Notes under the pieces: model-generated
Database searches by the model: none
What the model saw: the letters and a program-made list of their open reading frames with translations, nothing else
Told to the model about the DNA's origin: nothing
Shown: positions 34,567-43,776 of the stretch, piece by piece
How the letters are laid out: the number at the start of each line of letters is the position of its first letter
Numbering within the stretch: position 1 is the stretch's first letter
Assembly (NCBI RefSeq): GCF_000271485.2
Contig: NZ_AKVN02000001.1
Location: forward strand, 562,001-626,000
Source of the DNA: Pelosinus fermentans DSM 17108
GTDB taxonomy: Bacteria > Bacillota > Negativicutes > DSM-13327
DNA: 64,000 bases
Direction: 5' to 3'
Position numbers and translations under genes: made by a program

Positions 34567-34662
34567 GATCAGCATAGTCGTGATTAAGGCACCTCTTATA
34601 AAAAAGCCCATGACTATACTGATCGTTTATATAGATCTCCGCAACTTTTTTATTAAGGAGAT
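34567..34662 (+). promoter_or_regulatory. Structured leader masking a ribosome binding site
   Basis: A 16-base inverted repeat with two mismatches (from 34567 and 34609, arms starting GATCAGCATAGTC and CATGACTATACTGATC) is followed by ATCTCC (34635) pairing with GGAGAT (34657). The second helix includes the AAGGAG ribosome binding site of the small membrane peptide gene downstream. Translation of that peptide would therefore need the leader to open. Confidence 0.45.
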
Positions 34663-34674
34663 GGTATTATAGTG

Positions 34675-34770
34675 ATGTTTGGGTATTGGGTAATGAATCT
34701 ATTTCAGTTTATTGTGATTGTAGGATTCTTGTTATATTTGTATCGGGTTAATAAATTATTAAGTGAATGA
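34675..34770 (+). CDS. 31-residue single-span membrane peptide
   Basis: ATG 34675 (or the adjoining GTG 34672) starts a 31-codon frame encoding MFGYWVMNLFQF, a hydrophobic stretch IVIVGFLLYLYR, then NKLLSE. One membrane helix with a short charged C-terminus is predicted. AAGGAG is 11-14 bases upstream but lies in a hairpin. Size, hydrophobicity and masked start resemble type I toxins, but a small regulatory membrane protein is equally possible. I recognise no homologue. Confidence 0.45.
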   Translation: MFGYWVMNLFQFIVIVGFLLYLYRVNKLLSE

Positions 34771-35108
34771 TTGCGGGTATTGATAAAAATGCTTTTTACG
34801 CCGCTGGAGATAAATAAGAAATTCATAATTGTCCGTCTTGCCTTTATTTGGTGAGACGGATTTTTTTGCCTATTTTCTATACTTTTGATAATAATAGGAA
34901 TTTTTCCATCAGATCATTGATAAAATGTTCTGAGGAAGGTACAGCGTTTCATCATTCCGATTGGTAAGAGAATTTAGTATGATAGGAACTTATACTCACT
35001 TGTAAAAGTTCTTAAGGCGAGGCAGACAGAGCAGACGGTATTTTGCTGCAAATATAATATATTGGAGTGTTAAAAGAAGAGGAAAAATGATGAAGGGGTG
35101 TCTTTAAA
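34771..35108. other. Intergenic stretch before the amidase gene
   Basis: Apart from the terminator at 34832-34867 and the AAGGGG ribosome binding site of the amidase gene, I see no gene or repeat here. Confidence 0.6.
34832..34867 (+). terminator. Intrinsic terminator after the small membrane peptide
   Basis: Stem TCCGTCT / AGACGGA followed by seven T. Confidence 0.85.
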
Positions 35109-35633
35109 ATGAAGATAACAATTAATGGTGGGCACTATCCAGGTCATGATAGTGGTGCAGTTGGCCGTACAGGATTGCAAGAAGCAGATATCAATCTTGA
35201 TATTATGGCAAAGGTCGCGAATTTTCTTCGTGCGGTATCCTTTGATGTGCTGGAAGTACAAGTAAATGCATTGCGTCACATTGTTGATGCATCAAAAGAA
35301 TTTGGATCGGATTTGTTTATATCCATACATTGTAACGGATCTTATGATGCAGAGGCGCAGGGCACAGAGACCTTTTGCTATACATTGGGGGGCGAAAGTG
35401 AAAGATTAGCTGCTTGCATTCAAAAGCAAATCATTGATCATTTAGGGACTGTGGATCGTGGCGTAAAAACAGGGAATTTCTATGTTCTTCGCATGTCGGA
35501 ATGTCCGGCAGTTCTTGTAGAAACAGCCTTTGTTACAAATGAAAGCGATGAAGCTCTGCTTGCTGATGAAGTGAAGCGTGATGAATTTGCTGCAGCAATT
35601 GCGCGAGGGGTTACTGATTATCTCAGTGCATAA
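35109..35633 (+). CDS. N-acetylmuramoyl-L-alanine amidase (Amidase_3)
   Basis: A 174-residue catalytic domain without signal peptide or cell-wall-binding repeats. Zinc-site motifs are in place: NGGHYPGHDSGAVG, the Glu in LQEADIN, SIHCNGS and the catalytic Glu in VLVETAFVTN. It would cleave the amide bond between muramic acid and the stem peptide. The lack of an export signal is unusual for a wall hydrolase; in related bacteria such short forms act in sporulation or lysis. It is followed after about 150 bases by an L,D-transpeptidase gene. Confidence 0.92.
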   Translation: MKITINGGHYPGHDSGAVGRTGLQEADINLDIMAKVANFLRAVSFDVLEVQVNALRHIVDASKEFGSDLFISIHCNGSYDAEAQGTETFCYTLGGESERLAACIQKQIIDHLGTVDRGVKTGNFYVLRMSECPAVLVETAFVTNESDEALLADEVKRDEFAAAIARGVTDYLSA

Positions 35634-35780
35634 AGAAATCAGCGTTTACAGTGACATTTCATTTTCTCTAAATCGTTGCTTGCCATAGGATCGTAAGCAA
35701 TAATTTTGATGGTTTTTGAAACTTCTATTCTGACTTTTTCTACATATAGTAGAAAGGTAAAGTGGATAGGGGGAAATCGT

Positions 35781-36497
35781 GTGCTTAGAATGCATTCAAT
35801 AATCATAAACTGGCGAAAGACCTATTTCGCAATTGCGTCTGTGATGATATTTGGCCTATTGATTGGCATGCTGGGATTTGAGTATTTAGATGAGCTGGAA
35901 TTGGCTGCTATTTCAGGGCAGACAGAGAAAGCACCTACAGGGAAAGTAACCATTGTTGTAAAAATATCCGATCGCATTTTAGAGTTGCATAATGATGGGA
36001 AATTATATAAAACGTATCGCATTGCTGTTGGTAAAAGGGATACGCCGACACCGATCGGCGAATGGATAGTGATTTGGAAGTCATTTCGATCAGGCGATAT
36101 TTTCGGTACACGTTTCTTAGGCTTAGATGTTCCTTGGGGGGGATACGGTATTCATGGTACCAATCGGCCCTGGAGCATTGGTCATTTCATCAGCCATGGC
36201 TGTATTCGTTTGCGTAATAACGACATTGAAGAGCTTTTTGAATGGGTGCCGGTAGGGACCCCCGTACGGATTGAAGGGAAGATCATACCCATGCAGCGTA
36301 CTCTGAAATATGAAACTACTGGTACGGATGTAGTTCAATTGCAAGTAAAGCTGAAAAAACTGGGCTATTTGGAAGGAAGAGCCGATGGATTTTTTAATAG
36401 GGATACAGAAGAGGCTGTCAAACGATATCAGCATGATCAAGGGTTGAAAGCAAATGGTATTGTTGATAGAAAAATACTAGAGCTACTAGGACATTGA
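35781..36497 (+). CDS. L,D-transpeptidase (YkuD) with peptidoglycan-binding domain
   Basis: A 238-residue membrane-anchored wall enzyme. A membrane segment (residues ~15-33) precedes the YkuD domain, whose active-site SHGCIR lies at 138-143 with the upstream His in [10 protein letters not shown]-terminal PG_binding_1 domain (~170-235, [14 protein letters not shown]...[11 protein letters not shown]) follows. It forms 3-3 peptide cross-links, as YkuD enzymes do in spore and vegetative walls. GTG 35781 is chosen because GATAGGGGGAAA sits just ahead; the in-frame ATG at 35706 has no such signal. Confidence 0.93.
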   Translation: MLRMHSIIINWRKTYFAIASVMIFGLLIGMLGFEYLDELELAAISGQTEKAPTGKVTIVVKISDRILELHNDGKLYKTYRIAVGKRDTPTPIGEWIVIWKSFRSGDIFGTRFLGLDVPWGGYGIHGTNRPWSIGHFISHGCIRLRNNDIEELFEWVPVGTPVRIEGKIIPMQRTLKYETTGTDVVQLQVKLKKLGYLEGRADGFFNRDTEEAVKRYQHDQGLKANGIVDRKILELLGH

Positions 36498-36566
36498 GTC
36501 ATTTAAAACATTGGATAGTGACGCAATGTACTGAACTTTAGGTTATAATAAGATACGGATAAAAAT

Positions 36567-36603
36567 AATAGGAGCATCCTGCGGGATGCTCCTATTATTT
36601 TTT
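36567..36603 (+). terminator. Intrinsic terminator of the L,D-transpeptidase gene
   Basis: Thirteen-base-pair stem AATAGGAGCATCC / GGATGCTCCTATT with a TGCG loop, then a T-run. Confidence 0.92.
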
Positions 36604-36628
36604 TATCCAAAGATGTAATCTATGGGGA

Positions 36629-36669
36629 AATTTCTAAAAATTTAGTAGAATTTCTAAAAAAATAGAAAT
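36629..36669 (+). promoter_or_regulatory. Candidate activator-binding sites upstream of the sigma-54 promoter
   Basis: Two direct copies of AATTTCTAAAAA start 20 bp apart (36629 and 36649, about two helical turns), followed by TAGAAAT. They lie 130-170 bp before the -24/-12 promoter, the usual place for enhancer sites. TTTCTAA/TTAGAAA also occurs before the second sigma-54 promoter. Confidence 0.45.
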
Positions 36670-36796
36670 ACTGCTAACCTAGGCGGGATATGGAATGGAA
36701 TGGTATGGGAATGAATTATTCTAAAAATCCAGAAAGCAGCGAGGCAAGATATGGGGCGATATCCTTGGATATACTCATTTCTTAAGGATTTAGGAT

Positions 36797-36814
36797 TTGG
36801 CATGATTCTTGCAA
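36797..36814 (+). promoter_or_regulatory. Sigma-54 promoter of the CitMHS-AtuA operon
   Basis: TTGGCATGATTCTTGCAA matches the -24 (TGGCAT) and -12 (TTGCA) boxes with exact spacing, 78 bases before the CitMHS start. It is nearly identical to the promoter at 43759. Confidence 0.9.
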
Positions 36815-36891
36815 TTATAATTATTATCATTTGAATAAAGAGAAAATCATACATTTTATTCATTTATTTTAAAAAACAAGGAGGAAAGTAG

Positions 36892-38190
36892 ATGTTAGCA
36901 CTTTTAGGTTTATTAACAATCGTAATATTACTGGCAGTAATTATTACAAAACGGATGTCGCCTTTAGTTGCCTTAATTGTAATTCCTATTATAGCCGCAT
37001 TACTTGGCGGTTTTGGCTTAGGCACCAGTAAGTTTATCATCAGCGGCATTCAGAATATTGCACCAGTAGCTACTATGTTTGTTTTTGCAATTTTGTTCTT
37101 TGGTGTAATGGGTGATGCAGGATTATTTGATCCGATTATCAACAGGGTTTTAAAAGCCGTAGGTGCAAGCCCGCCTAGGATTTTAATGGGCACTGCTCTT
37201 TTGGCCTTACTCATTCATCTTGATGGTTCAGGGGCAGTGTGCTTTTTAATTACGATTCCAGCCATGCTCCCTATCTATGAGAGACTGAAAATGGATAAGA
37301 GACTGTTGTGCTTAATGGTATCTATGGCGGCGGGGATTAACTATCTGCCTTGGACAGGACCAACTCTGCGAGCTGCTGCAGCCTTTAAGGTGCCAGTTAC
37401 TGAGGTATTTACACCCTTAGTTATTCCTCAAATCGTAGGTCTAGTCTACATGTTTACAGTGGCATATTTATTAGGGAAAAGAGAAGCTCGCCGTCTGGGT
37501 ATTAAAGATGGTGAAGTAACGGATATCGTTTTAACCAGAGAATTAAAGGATGAAGAAAAAGTCCTTAGACGTCCGAAAGTGTTTTGGATCAATGCTGTTC
37601 TTGCCCTAGTGGTTATGGGGGTAATGATTGCAGGCATCGTTGATCCGGCACCCATGTTTATGATTGGTACTGTATTGGCATTGATGATTAATTATCCAAA
37701 AGTCACAGAGCAAAAGGCTCGTGTAGATGCTCATGCCAAAGCAGCCTTAATGATGGCAAGTATTTTGCTGGCTGCAGGGTCTTTTGTGGGGATTATGAGC
37801 GGTACAAAGATGATCACTGCTATGGCTCAGGTGGCTGTTTCCTTCGTTCCTCCTGCCCTGGCTCAACATATTCCTTTTGCCATGGGGATTATATCCATGC
37901 CCCTTAGTTTAATTTTTGACCCAGACTCCTTTTATTTTGGTGTTTTGCCAGTAGTAGCTGAAGTAGGACAGATGCTAGGTGTTCAGCCTCTTGCTGTAGC
38001 GCAGGCAGCTCTTATGGGACAGATGACGGTAGGTTTTCCAGTGAGTCCGTTGACTCCTGCCACCTTCTTAATTATCGGTCTTACGGGAATTGAATTAGGA
38101 GAACACCAAAAGTTTTCGATTCCGTATCTTTGGCTGGCTTCTATCATTATGACGATTACTTGCGCAATTGTTGGGGTTTTCCCATTTTAG
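36892..38190 (+). CDS. CitMHS-family citrate/carboxylate transporter
   Basis: A 432-residue integral membrane transporter with about twelve hydrophobic segments. The length and patterns such as [15 protein letters not shown] and [15 protein letters not shown], with Asp residues inside membrane regions, are those of CitMHS proteins, which import citrate complexed with divalent metal using protons. AAGGAGG precedes the ATG. As first gene of a sigma-54-driven operon with AtuA-type genes, it probably imports the acid those enzymes use; that may not be citrate itself. Confidence 0.9.
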   Translation: MLALLGLLTIVILLAVIITKRMSPLVALIVIPIIAALLGGFGLGTSKFIISGIQNIAPVATMFVFAILFFGVMGDAGLFDPIINRVLKAVGASPPRILMGTALLALLIHLDGSGAVCFLITIPAMLPIYERLKMDKRLLCLMVSMAAGINYLPWTGPTLRAAAAFKVPVTEVFTPLVIPQIVGLVYMFTVAYLLGKREARRLGIKDGEVTDIVLTRELKDEEKVLRRPKVFWINAVLALVVMGVMIAGIVDPAPMFMIGTVLALMINYPKVTEQKARVDAHAKAALMMASILLAAGSFVGIMSGTKMITAMAQVAVSFVPPALAQHIPFAMGIISMPLSLIFDPDSFYFGVLPVVAEVGQMLGVQPLAVAQAALMGQMTVGFPVSPLTPATFLIIGLTGIELGEHQKFSIPYLWLASIIMTITCAIVGVFPF

Positions 38191-38223
38191 GAATTTTACG
38201 AAAAAATAGAGAGGTGTGATTGT

Positions 38224-39564
38224 ATGAGAACAATTAGAATCGGCTCAGGTGCTGGTTATTCAGGTGATCGAATCGAACCGGCAGTTGAGTTAGTAGAAAA
38301 GGGAGATATTCAATATTTAATATTTGAGTGCTTGGCAGAAAGAACCATTGCAATTGCTCAACAAGCTAAAATGAAAGATCCTAATGCAGGATATGATGGA
38401 CTGTTAGCCCAGCGTATGGAGGCTGTATTGCTCGGCTGCAAGGAAAAAGGCATCAAGATTATAACCAATATGGGCGCTGCCAATCCTATTGCAGGGGCGC
38501 AAAAGATCAAAGAGATTGCTCAGCAATTAGGGATCAGCGGGCTGAAAATTGCGGCAGTGACGGGTGATGATGTTGTAGACGTTGTACGGGGTGGAGAGTA
38601 CACAATTTTAGAAACTGGTGAAAAATTGTCAACGATAAAAGACAATATTGTTTCTGCGAATGCGTATCTTGGTACAAGGCCAATTGTGGAAGCACTTCGT
38701 AATGATGCGGATGTCATTATTACCGGGCGGGTTGCTGACCCGGCGCTGTTCATGGCGCCTTTGCTGTATGAATTTAACTGGTCCGAGGAAAATTGGGATA
38801 TCATGGGGCAAGGCACTGTGATTGGCCATCTGCTGGAGTGTGCCGGGCAGATTACAGGCGGATATTTTGCAGATCCAGGTTATAAAGATGTACAAGGATT
38901 GGCTCGTTTAGGTTTCCCTATTGCCCAGGTGCAGGAAGATGGAACCTTTGTGATTACAAAAGTTCCAGGATCAGGCGGCAACGTTACGTTGGCGACTTGC
39001 AAAGAGCAGTTGCTTTATGAAATCCACAATCCAGCAGCTTATATCACACCGGATGTAGTGGCTGATTTTACAGGCGTTGCGTTTACCCAGGTTGGGGAAA
39101 ATGAAATACAAGTCACAGGCGGAAAAGGACAGCCTAAAACCGAATCCCTAAAAGTTTCTATTGGCTATGTTGACAGCTATATGGGCGAAGGACAAATCAG
39201 CTATGCTGGGCCGGGAGCCGTAAATCGTGGAAAACTGGCGTTGGAAATTGTTGAGGAAAGACTTAAGCTTATAGGCGTTTTGTATCAAGAGCTGAAACTG
39301 GATCTCATTGGCATTGATTCTCTTCATGGTTCTAACCTATCGAAAACGGATCATGAACCTTATGAAGTTCGTGCCAGAGTGACTGGTCGTACGCAAAACA
39401 TGAAGGAAGCTGTTCGTATTGGTAATGAAGTAGAGACTCTCTACACAAATGGTCCGGCTGGAGGCGGTGGAGCTACCAAATCTGCTAAGCAGGTGGTAGC
39501 CATGGTATCTGCCTTGGTTCCTCGTTCATTAATCAATTATAAACTGCATTATGAGGTGATCTAA
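38224..39564 (+). CDS. AtuA-family protein (DUF1446)
   Basis: The 446-residue protein starts with the family pattern TIRIGSGAGYSGDRIEPA and contains FECLAERTIA, NMGAANP, GRVADPALF and GPAGGGGATKS. The family is named for AtuA of acyclic terpene utilisation; its biochemical role is still unclear, but it is found beside acyl-CoA and carboxylic acid genes. It follows the CitMHS gene by 33 bases and precedes the small AtuA-like domain gene by 1 base. Together they likely perform one step in metabolism of the imported acid. Confidence 0.9.
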   Translation: MRTIRIGSGAGYSGDRIEPAVELVEKGDIQYLIFECLAERTIAIAQQAKMKDPNAGYDGLLAQRMEAVLLGCKEKGIKIITNMGAANPIAGAQKIKEIAQQLGISGLKIAAVTGDDVVDVVRGGEYTILETGEKLSTIKDNIVSANAYLGTRPIVEALRNDADVIITGRVADPALFMAPLLYEFNWSEENWDIMGQGTVIGHLLECAGQITGGYFADPGYKDVQGLARLGFPIAQVQEDGTFVITKVPGSGGNVTLATCKEQLLYEIHNPAAYITPDVVADFTGVAFTQVGENEIQVTGGKGQPKTESLKVSIGYVDSYMGEGQISYAGPGAVNRGKLALEIVEERLKLIGVLYQELKLDLIGIDSLHGSNLSKTDHEPYEVRARVTGRTQNMKEAVRIGNEVETLYTNGPAGGGGATKSAKQVVAMVSALVPRSLINYKLHYEVI

Positions 39565-39565
39565 G

Positions 39566-39877
39566 ATGAAATTAAGAGAACTTGCTCACTCACGAACTGG
39601 AGATAAAGGTAATATCTCCAATATTTCGGTAATTGCTCATGATCCAGCACAATATCCCATTCTTGAAAAATATGTTACTGCCGAGGTTGTTAAAGAATTC
39701 TTTGCAGAAATTGTAAAAGGTGATGTGATTCGTTATACACTTCCTAACATTGGTGCCCTCAATTTTGTACTTTACAGTGCACTGGGCGGCGGAGTAACTC
39801 GTACTTTATCTCTAGATGCTCATGGAAAAGGTCTTAGTTCTGCTTTAATGAATTTAGAAATCCCACTGGAAGAGTAG
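39566..39877 (+). CDS. AtuA-like ferredoxin-fold domain protein
   Basis: A 103-residue protein with LAHSRTGDKGNISNISVIA, LPNIGALNFVLYSALGGG and TLSLDAHGKGL, the hallmark of the small domain that is fused to the C-terminus of some AtuA proteins and separate in others. Its start lies one base after the stop of the DUF1446 gene, so the two are surely co-translated and probably form a complex. Confidence 0.88.
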   Translation: MKLRELAHSRTGDKGNISNISVIAHDPAQYPILEKYVTAEVVKEFFAEIVKGDVIRYTLPNIGALNFVLYSALGGGVTRTLSLDAHGKGLSSALMNLEIPLEE

Positions 39878-39916
39878 CGACAATTAAAATAATAAACTGT
39901 TGTGATTATGACAACA

Positions 39917-39954
39917 GACAAAAGACATTTATTGTAAAATAAATGTCTTTTGTC
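39917..39954 (+). terminator. Strong terminator-type hairpin after the AtuA operon
   Basis: Seventeen-base-pair perfect stem GACAAAAGACATTTATT / AATAAATGTCTTTTGTC with a four-base loop. No T-run follows, but the position fits transcript end or mRNA protection. Confidence 0.8.
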
Positions 39955-40038
39955 GTGCAATAAACAGGATTTCAGCGACTAGCTTGTGTAGATTATTGTT
40001 GAAAAATGTAAAAAAATATCTTTTTAAGGAGTGTAAAA

Positions 40039-42018
40039 ATGAATTCAATTCGAACAAAATTGCTTGTGGGTGTTGGTTTACTGATTTCAATATCATTAGG
40101 TATATTATGGGCTTTTAATTACTGGAACACTAAACAACTGCTAATCAAAGACACTGAGGAGTATATCACTTTGCAGGCTGTAACTACAGGAAACCAAGTT
40201 GGTGAATTTTTTGCTTCCCGCATTGCAGAGATTTCTTTAATGGCTAATTCTCCTACGATGGTGGAGGGAGATCGCCAAGCTATCATTGGTTATTTAAAAA
40301 CAGAAGAACAGCGCGAGCAAAAAAAATATATTCGATTCTTTTTCACAGATCAAGTGGGGAATGTGTTTTATACAGACGGATCAAGTGCGAATATTGCACA
40401 GCGGGATTATTATAAACAGGTTATGGCAACGGGACAGGCATTTGCTCCTGATCCTGTAATATCGAGGGTAGACGGAAAGCCGATTATAACAGTGGTTGCT
40501 CCTATTAAAAAAGGCAATGCAGTAGTGGGGATTCTGGGAGGATCGGTCCCATTAGAGAATGCAGCAAGTGATGTGGTAAAAATTAAGATAGGAGAGACAG
40601 GACGCGCTTTCATTATAAAAAATGATGGTGTGGTGATTGTCCATCCTGAGACGGAAAAAATAATGAAAGCAAATTTACTGACAGATGAAGAGAGTGATGT
40701 CAGTTTGAAAGATGCTGCCGGCAAGATGGTGAAAGGAGAAAGCGGCATTGCCCATTATAGCGATAAGATGATTGATAATTACATTGCTTACGCCCCGGTT
40801 AGCGGAACGGATTGGAGTATTGGTGTAAGTGTTCCTGTTGCAGAGGTGATGGGGAAGCTGCAAAAATTTATGTTTTCTGCAGGGATTAGTTTTGTTATTA
40901 TATTGTTGATATCCATCAGTATTGTTTTCTTTTTCGCTGGGTACTTGGCCAAGCCGATTCAAGCATTAAGTGAATTTGCGAATCGTATTGCCAAGGGTGA
41001 TTTAACAATGGAAGGATTGGAGATTCATTCGAAAGATGAAATTGGGGCCTTGGCAAAGGCTTTTGCACTAATGGTGAAAAATCTGCGTGATCTCTTAAGA
41101 AAAATCGGGCAGACGGCAGAACAACTGGCGGCATCTTCCCAGGAGCTGACGGCTAATTCGGAACAATCCGCTCAGTCTTCAGGCCAGGTAGCCTCATTGA
41201 TTGTTGAAGTGGCAGCGGCAGCAGAAGGACAGAAGTCATCTACCAGTGAAATGTTAAAAACAATGGAATTTATGGACGGTGGAATACAAAAGGTGGTAGA
41301 AAAAAATAGCTTTATGACAGGTGTTACCGAAAAAACTGCAAGCTCTGCCTCTGAAGGGGATAAGGTTGTAAAAGAGGCAATCCACCAAATGCAGAGCATT
41401 GAAGATACAGTAGCAGATTCAGCCCTTGTTGTAGAAGTGCTGGGAGAGCGATCAAAGGAAATTGGCAATATTGTTGGTGTAATTTCAACACTTGCAGGGC
41501 AAACTAACCTTTTAGCTCTAAATGCTGCGATAGAGGCGGCAAGAGCTGGTGAACAAGGGCGAGGTTTCGCGGTAGTAGCTGATGAAGTACGAAAATTAGC
41601 TGAGCAGTCTCATCACGCTGCAGAGCAAATTGCTGAATTAATTAAGGAAATTCAGATAGAAATTGATAAAGCAGTCGCAGCAATGAAGAAAGGCACAGAA
41701 GAGGCTGCATTGGGGACAACTGTAATTCAGCATGCCAAAGAGCGATTTGGGGAAATTACTCATTTGGTAAATGAAGTAGCAACGCAAGTAAGAGATATTG
41801 AAAGTGAAATCCAAGGTATGGCAAAGAGCAGTGAAAAAATTGTGTATGCAGTGCGTGATGTGGATACGGACAGCAGGCGTACGGCTGCACAAACACAGGA
41901 AATTTCTGCGAGTATAGAAGAGCAGTCAGCTGCATCGGAAGAACTGGCTGCTTCCAGCAAGAGCTTAGCAATCATGGCAGAAGAGCTGCAAGAGGCGGTA
42001 CATAAGTTTACATTCTGA
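40039..42018 (+). CDS. Methyl-accepting chemotaxis protein (dCache-type)
   Basis: A 659-residue chemoreceptor with membrane helix 1 (residues ~9-29), an extracellular double-Cache-like sensor (~35-278), membrane helix 2 (~283-305), a HAMP domain (~306-360, AKPIQALSEFANRIAKGDL) and a cytoplasmic signalling hairpin with the conserved tip GQTNLLALNAAIEAARAGEQ. Cache sensors bind small ligands such as organic acids. Its place between the AtuA operon and the sigma-54 activator suggests attraction to the same acid. TAAGGAG lies ahead of the ATG. Confidence 0.95.
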   Translation: MNSIRTKLLVGVGLLISISLGILWAFNYWNTKQLLIKDTEEYITLQAVTTGNQVGEFFASRIAEISLMANSPTMVEGDRQAIIGYLKTEEQREQKKYIRFFFTDQVGNVFYTDGSSANIAQRDYYKQVMATGQAFAPDPVISRVDGKPIITVVAPIKKGNAVVGILGGSVPLENAASDVVKIKIGETGRAFIIKNDGVVIVHPETEKIMKANLLTDEESDVSLKDAAGKMVKGESGIAHYSDKMIDNYIAYAPVSGTDWSIGVSVPVAEVMGKLQKFMFSAGISFVIILLISISIVFFFAGYLAKPIQALSEFANRIAKGDLTMEGLEIHSKDEIGALAKAFALMVKNLRDLLRKIGQTAEQLAASSQELTANSEQSAQSSGQVASLIVEVAAAAEGQKSSTSEMLKTMEFMDGGIQKVVEKNSFMTGVTEKTASSASEGDKVVKEAIHQMQSIEDTVADSALVVEVLGERSKEIGNIVGVISTLAGQTNLLALNAAIEAARAGEQGRGFAVVADEVRKLAEQSHHAAEQIAELIKEIQIEIDKAVAAMKKGTEEAALGTTVIQHAKERFGEITHLVNEVATQVRDIESEIQGMAKSSEKIVYAVRDVDTDSRRTAAQTQEISASIEEQSAASEELAASSKSLAIMAEELQEAVHKFTF

Positions 42019-42047
42019 TGGTTGTTGTTATCTGATGGTTGTTGTTA
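42014..42047 (+). repeat. 17-bp perfect tandem duplication over the chemoreceptor stop codon
   Basis: Two exact copies of TCTGATGGTTGTTGTTA (42014-42030 and 42031-42047). The first contains the TGA stop. The protein is unaffected because the stop comes first. Confidence 0.95.
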
Positions 42048-42107
42048 TAGGTAATTGGGATTTTACAAGATAGATGATTAGAAATAGAGTAAGGTTAGGA
42101 GGATAGT

Positions 42108-43523
42108 ATGGTTCATGAAGGGCACGATGACTTAAATGATCTTAAACATGTGTTTGCGTCTTCCGAATATGCTGAAAAATGGTATATTCAAATCTTAAAT
42201 TCTATTAATAATGGGATTTTAGTAACGGATGATCAGATGATTGTTCGGTACGTTAATGCACAATACACCCGTATTACAAGTATTAAAGAAGAGGACATAC
42301 TCGGACAGCCTCTTAAAAAGGTCCGGCCAGGTGCTAAGCTTCCCCAGGTCATTACGACGGGAGAAGCACTTGTTGGAGTATACAGGCGTGAAGGGGATAC
42401 GGAATATATTGTAGATATGGCTCCGATTATTGTTGAAGGAGCAATCATTGGCGGCGTGTCAGTCGTAAAGGATATTACGGAAGTTCGACGATTGTCAGAA
42501 GAAATAAAGACCTTTGCCAAAAAGACAGGCCGGCTGAAAACCCTGGTAGATCGCATTTATAAAGCCAAGTATACATTTGATGATATCATAGGCAGCAGCA
42601 GTCCCATTCAGGAAGCGATACGGGTGGCAAAAAGGGCAGCTCAAGGCAATGCGGATATCTTAATTACAGGAAAAAGCGGCACCGGCAAAGAGCTTTTTGC
42701 CCAAGCCATACATAATGCCAGCAATCGTGAATTTGGCCCTTTTGTCGCTTTGAATTGTGCTGCGATTGCTCCTTCTTTAATTGAAAGTGAATTGTTTGGT
42801 TATGAAGAGGGAGCTTTTACAGGAGCAAAAAAAGGTGGCAGGGTTGGACTATTCGAAATCGCAAGCGGCGGAACGATTTTCCTGGATGAAATTGCAGAGC
42901 TGAATCTGGAAGTTCAGGCAAAATTATTGCGTGTACTGCAGGAACGGTCCATACGGCGTGTTGGTGAAACCAGTGAGGTTTCCGTTGATATTCGGGTGAT
43001 GGCTGCTACCAATAAAGATTTATATCAGATGGTGCAGGACGGTAAATTCCGTGCCGATGTTTACTATCGCCTGAATGTGTTAAATGTACATTTGCCGCCC
43101 CTTGCAGAACGAGGGCAGGATATTATTTTACTGGCCAATCAATTTTTCCAATTTTATTTTCAAAAGATTGGCAGGACCTTTGAGGTGGATAAGCAGATTC
43201 TAAAAGCACTATTGCATTATTCATGGTCTGGTAATGTACGGGAACTGCGCAATGTGATTGAATATGCTGTTAATATGTGTGAGGATAATGTGATCACAAC
43301 TCTTCATCTGCCTAAATGGTTTAAAGTGGATGATGAAGCAAGAAATTCAATCCACTCCTTGTCCCAGATGGTTCAGGAATTTGAAAGAAGAACGATACAA
43401 AATGCCATTGCCCATTATGGAACGAGTGTGGAGGCGAAACAACGGATTGCCAAGGAATTGGGAATTTCTGTTGCCACCCTTTACAATAAAATCAAAGTAG
43501 ACCCGATACCAGACAATAAATAG
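42108..43523 (+). CDS. PAS-containing sigma-54-dependent transcriptional activator
   Basis: A 471-residue enhancer-binding protein. An N-terminal PAS domain (~residues 25-125) precedes the AAA+ domain, with Walker A GKSGTGKE at 188-195, the sigma-54 contact loop GAFTGA at 235-240 and Walker B TIFLDE. A Fis-type HTH (RIAKELGISVATLYNKI) ends the protein. It lacks a phosphoacceptor receiver, so it probably senses a small ligand through PAS. Sigma-54 promoters lie on both sides (36797 and 43759), the likely targets. Confidence 0.95.
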   Translation: MVHEGHDDLNDLKHVFASSEYAEKWYIQILNSINNGILVTDDQMIVRYVNAQYTRITSIKEEDILGQPLKKVRPGAKLPQVITTGEALVGVYRREGDTEYIVDMAPIIVEGAIIGGVSVVKDITEVRRLSEEIKTFAKKTGRLKTLVDRIYKAKYTFDDIIGSSSPIQEAIRVAKRAAQGNADILITGKSGTGKELFAQAIHNASNREFGPFVALNCAAIAPSLIESELFGYEEGAFTGAKKGGRVGLFEIASGGTIFLDEIAELNLEVQAKLLRVLQERSIRRVGETSEVSVDIRVMAATNKDLYQMVQDGKFRADVYYRLNVLNVHLPPLAERGQDIILLANQFFQFYFQKIGRTFEVDKQILKALLHYSWSGNVRELRNVIEYAVNMCEDNVITTLHLPKWFKVDDEARNSIHSLSQMVQEFERRTIQNAIAHYGTSVEAKQRIAKELGISVATLYNKIKVDPIPDNK

Positions 43524-43524
43524 G

Positions 43525-43572
43525 TTTCTAATTATTAAGAAAATCAGAAGTGAAATTCTTAATAATTAGAAA
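43525..43572. promoter_or_regulatory. Perfect 17-bp inverted repeat, candidate activator site
   Basis: TTTCTAATTATTAAGAA (43525-43541) and its exact complement (43556-43572) are separated by 14 bases, starting just after the activator stop. It lies ~190-230 bp before the sigma-54 promoter. It could be an enhancer site for the activator; as an AT-only hairpin it makes a poor terminator. The rest of 43573-43713 shows nothing. Confidence 0.5.
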
Positions 43573-43713
43573 GGTTCTAAATGTGGTTTTTAACGGGGGT
43601 ATTTGCTGCAGAAATGCAGCGATTGCGATTTGTTCAGCCCCTGGATAGGAACGGTTAAGATTCAGGTGGAGCCAATCGATCCATTCTTCTTTATAAAAAA
43701 ATAGAAATCAGTG

Positions 43714-43741
43714 AAGGAGCCATTTTTTATGGCTCCTTTAT
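43714..43741 (+). terminator. Intrinsic terminator upstream of the CoA-transferase operon
   Basis: Stem AAGGAGCCAT / ATGGCTCCTT with a T-rich tail. It closes the activator transcript 18 bases before the sigma-54 promoter. Confidence 0.8.
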
Positions 43742-43758
43742 TTATTGGCATAGAGGGG

Positions 43759-43776
43759 TTGGCATGATTTTTGCAA
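43759..43776 (+). promoter_or_regulatory. Sigma-54 promoter of the CoA-transferase/thiolase operon
   Basis: TTGGCATGATTTTTGCAA has consensus -24 and -12 boxes and differs from the promoter at 36797 by one base. It is 62 bases before the start of the CoA-transferase gene. Confidence 0.92.
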
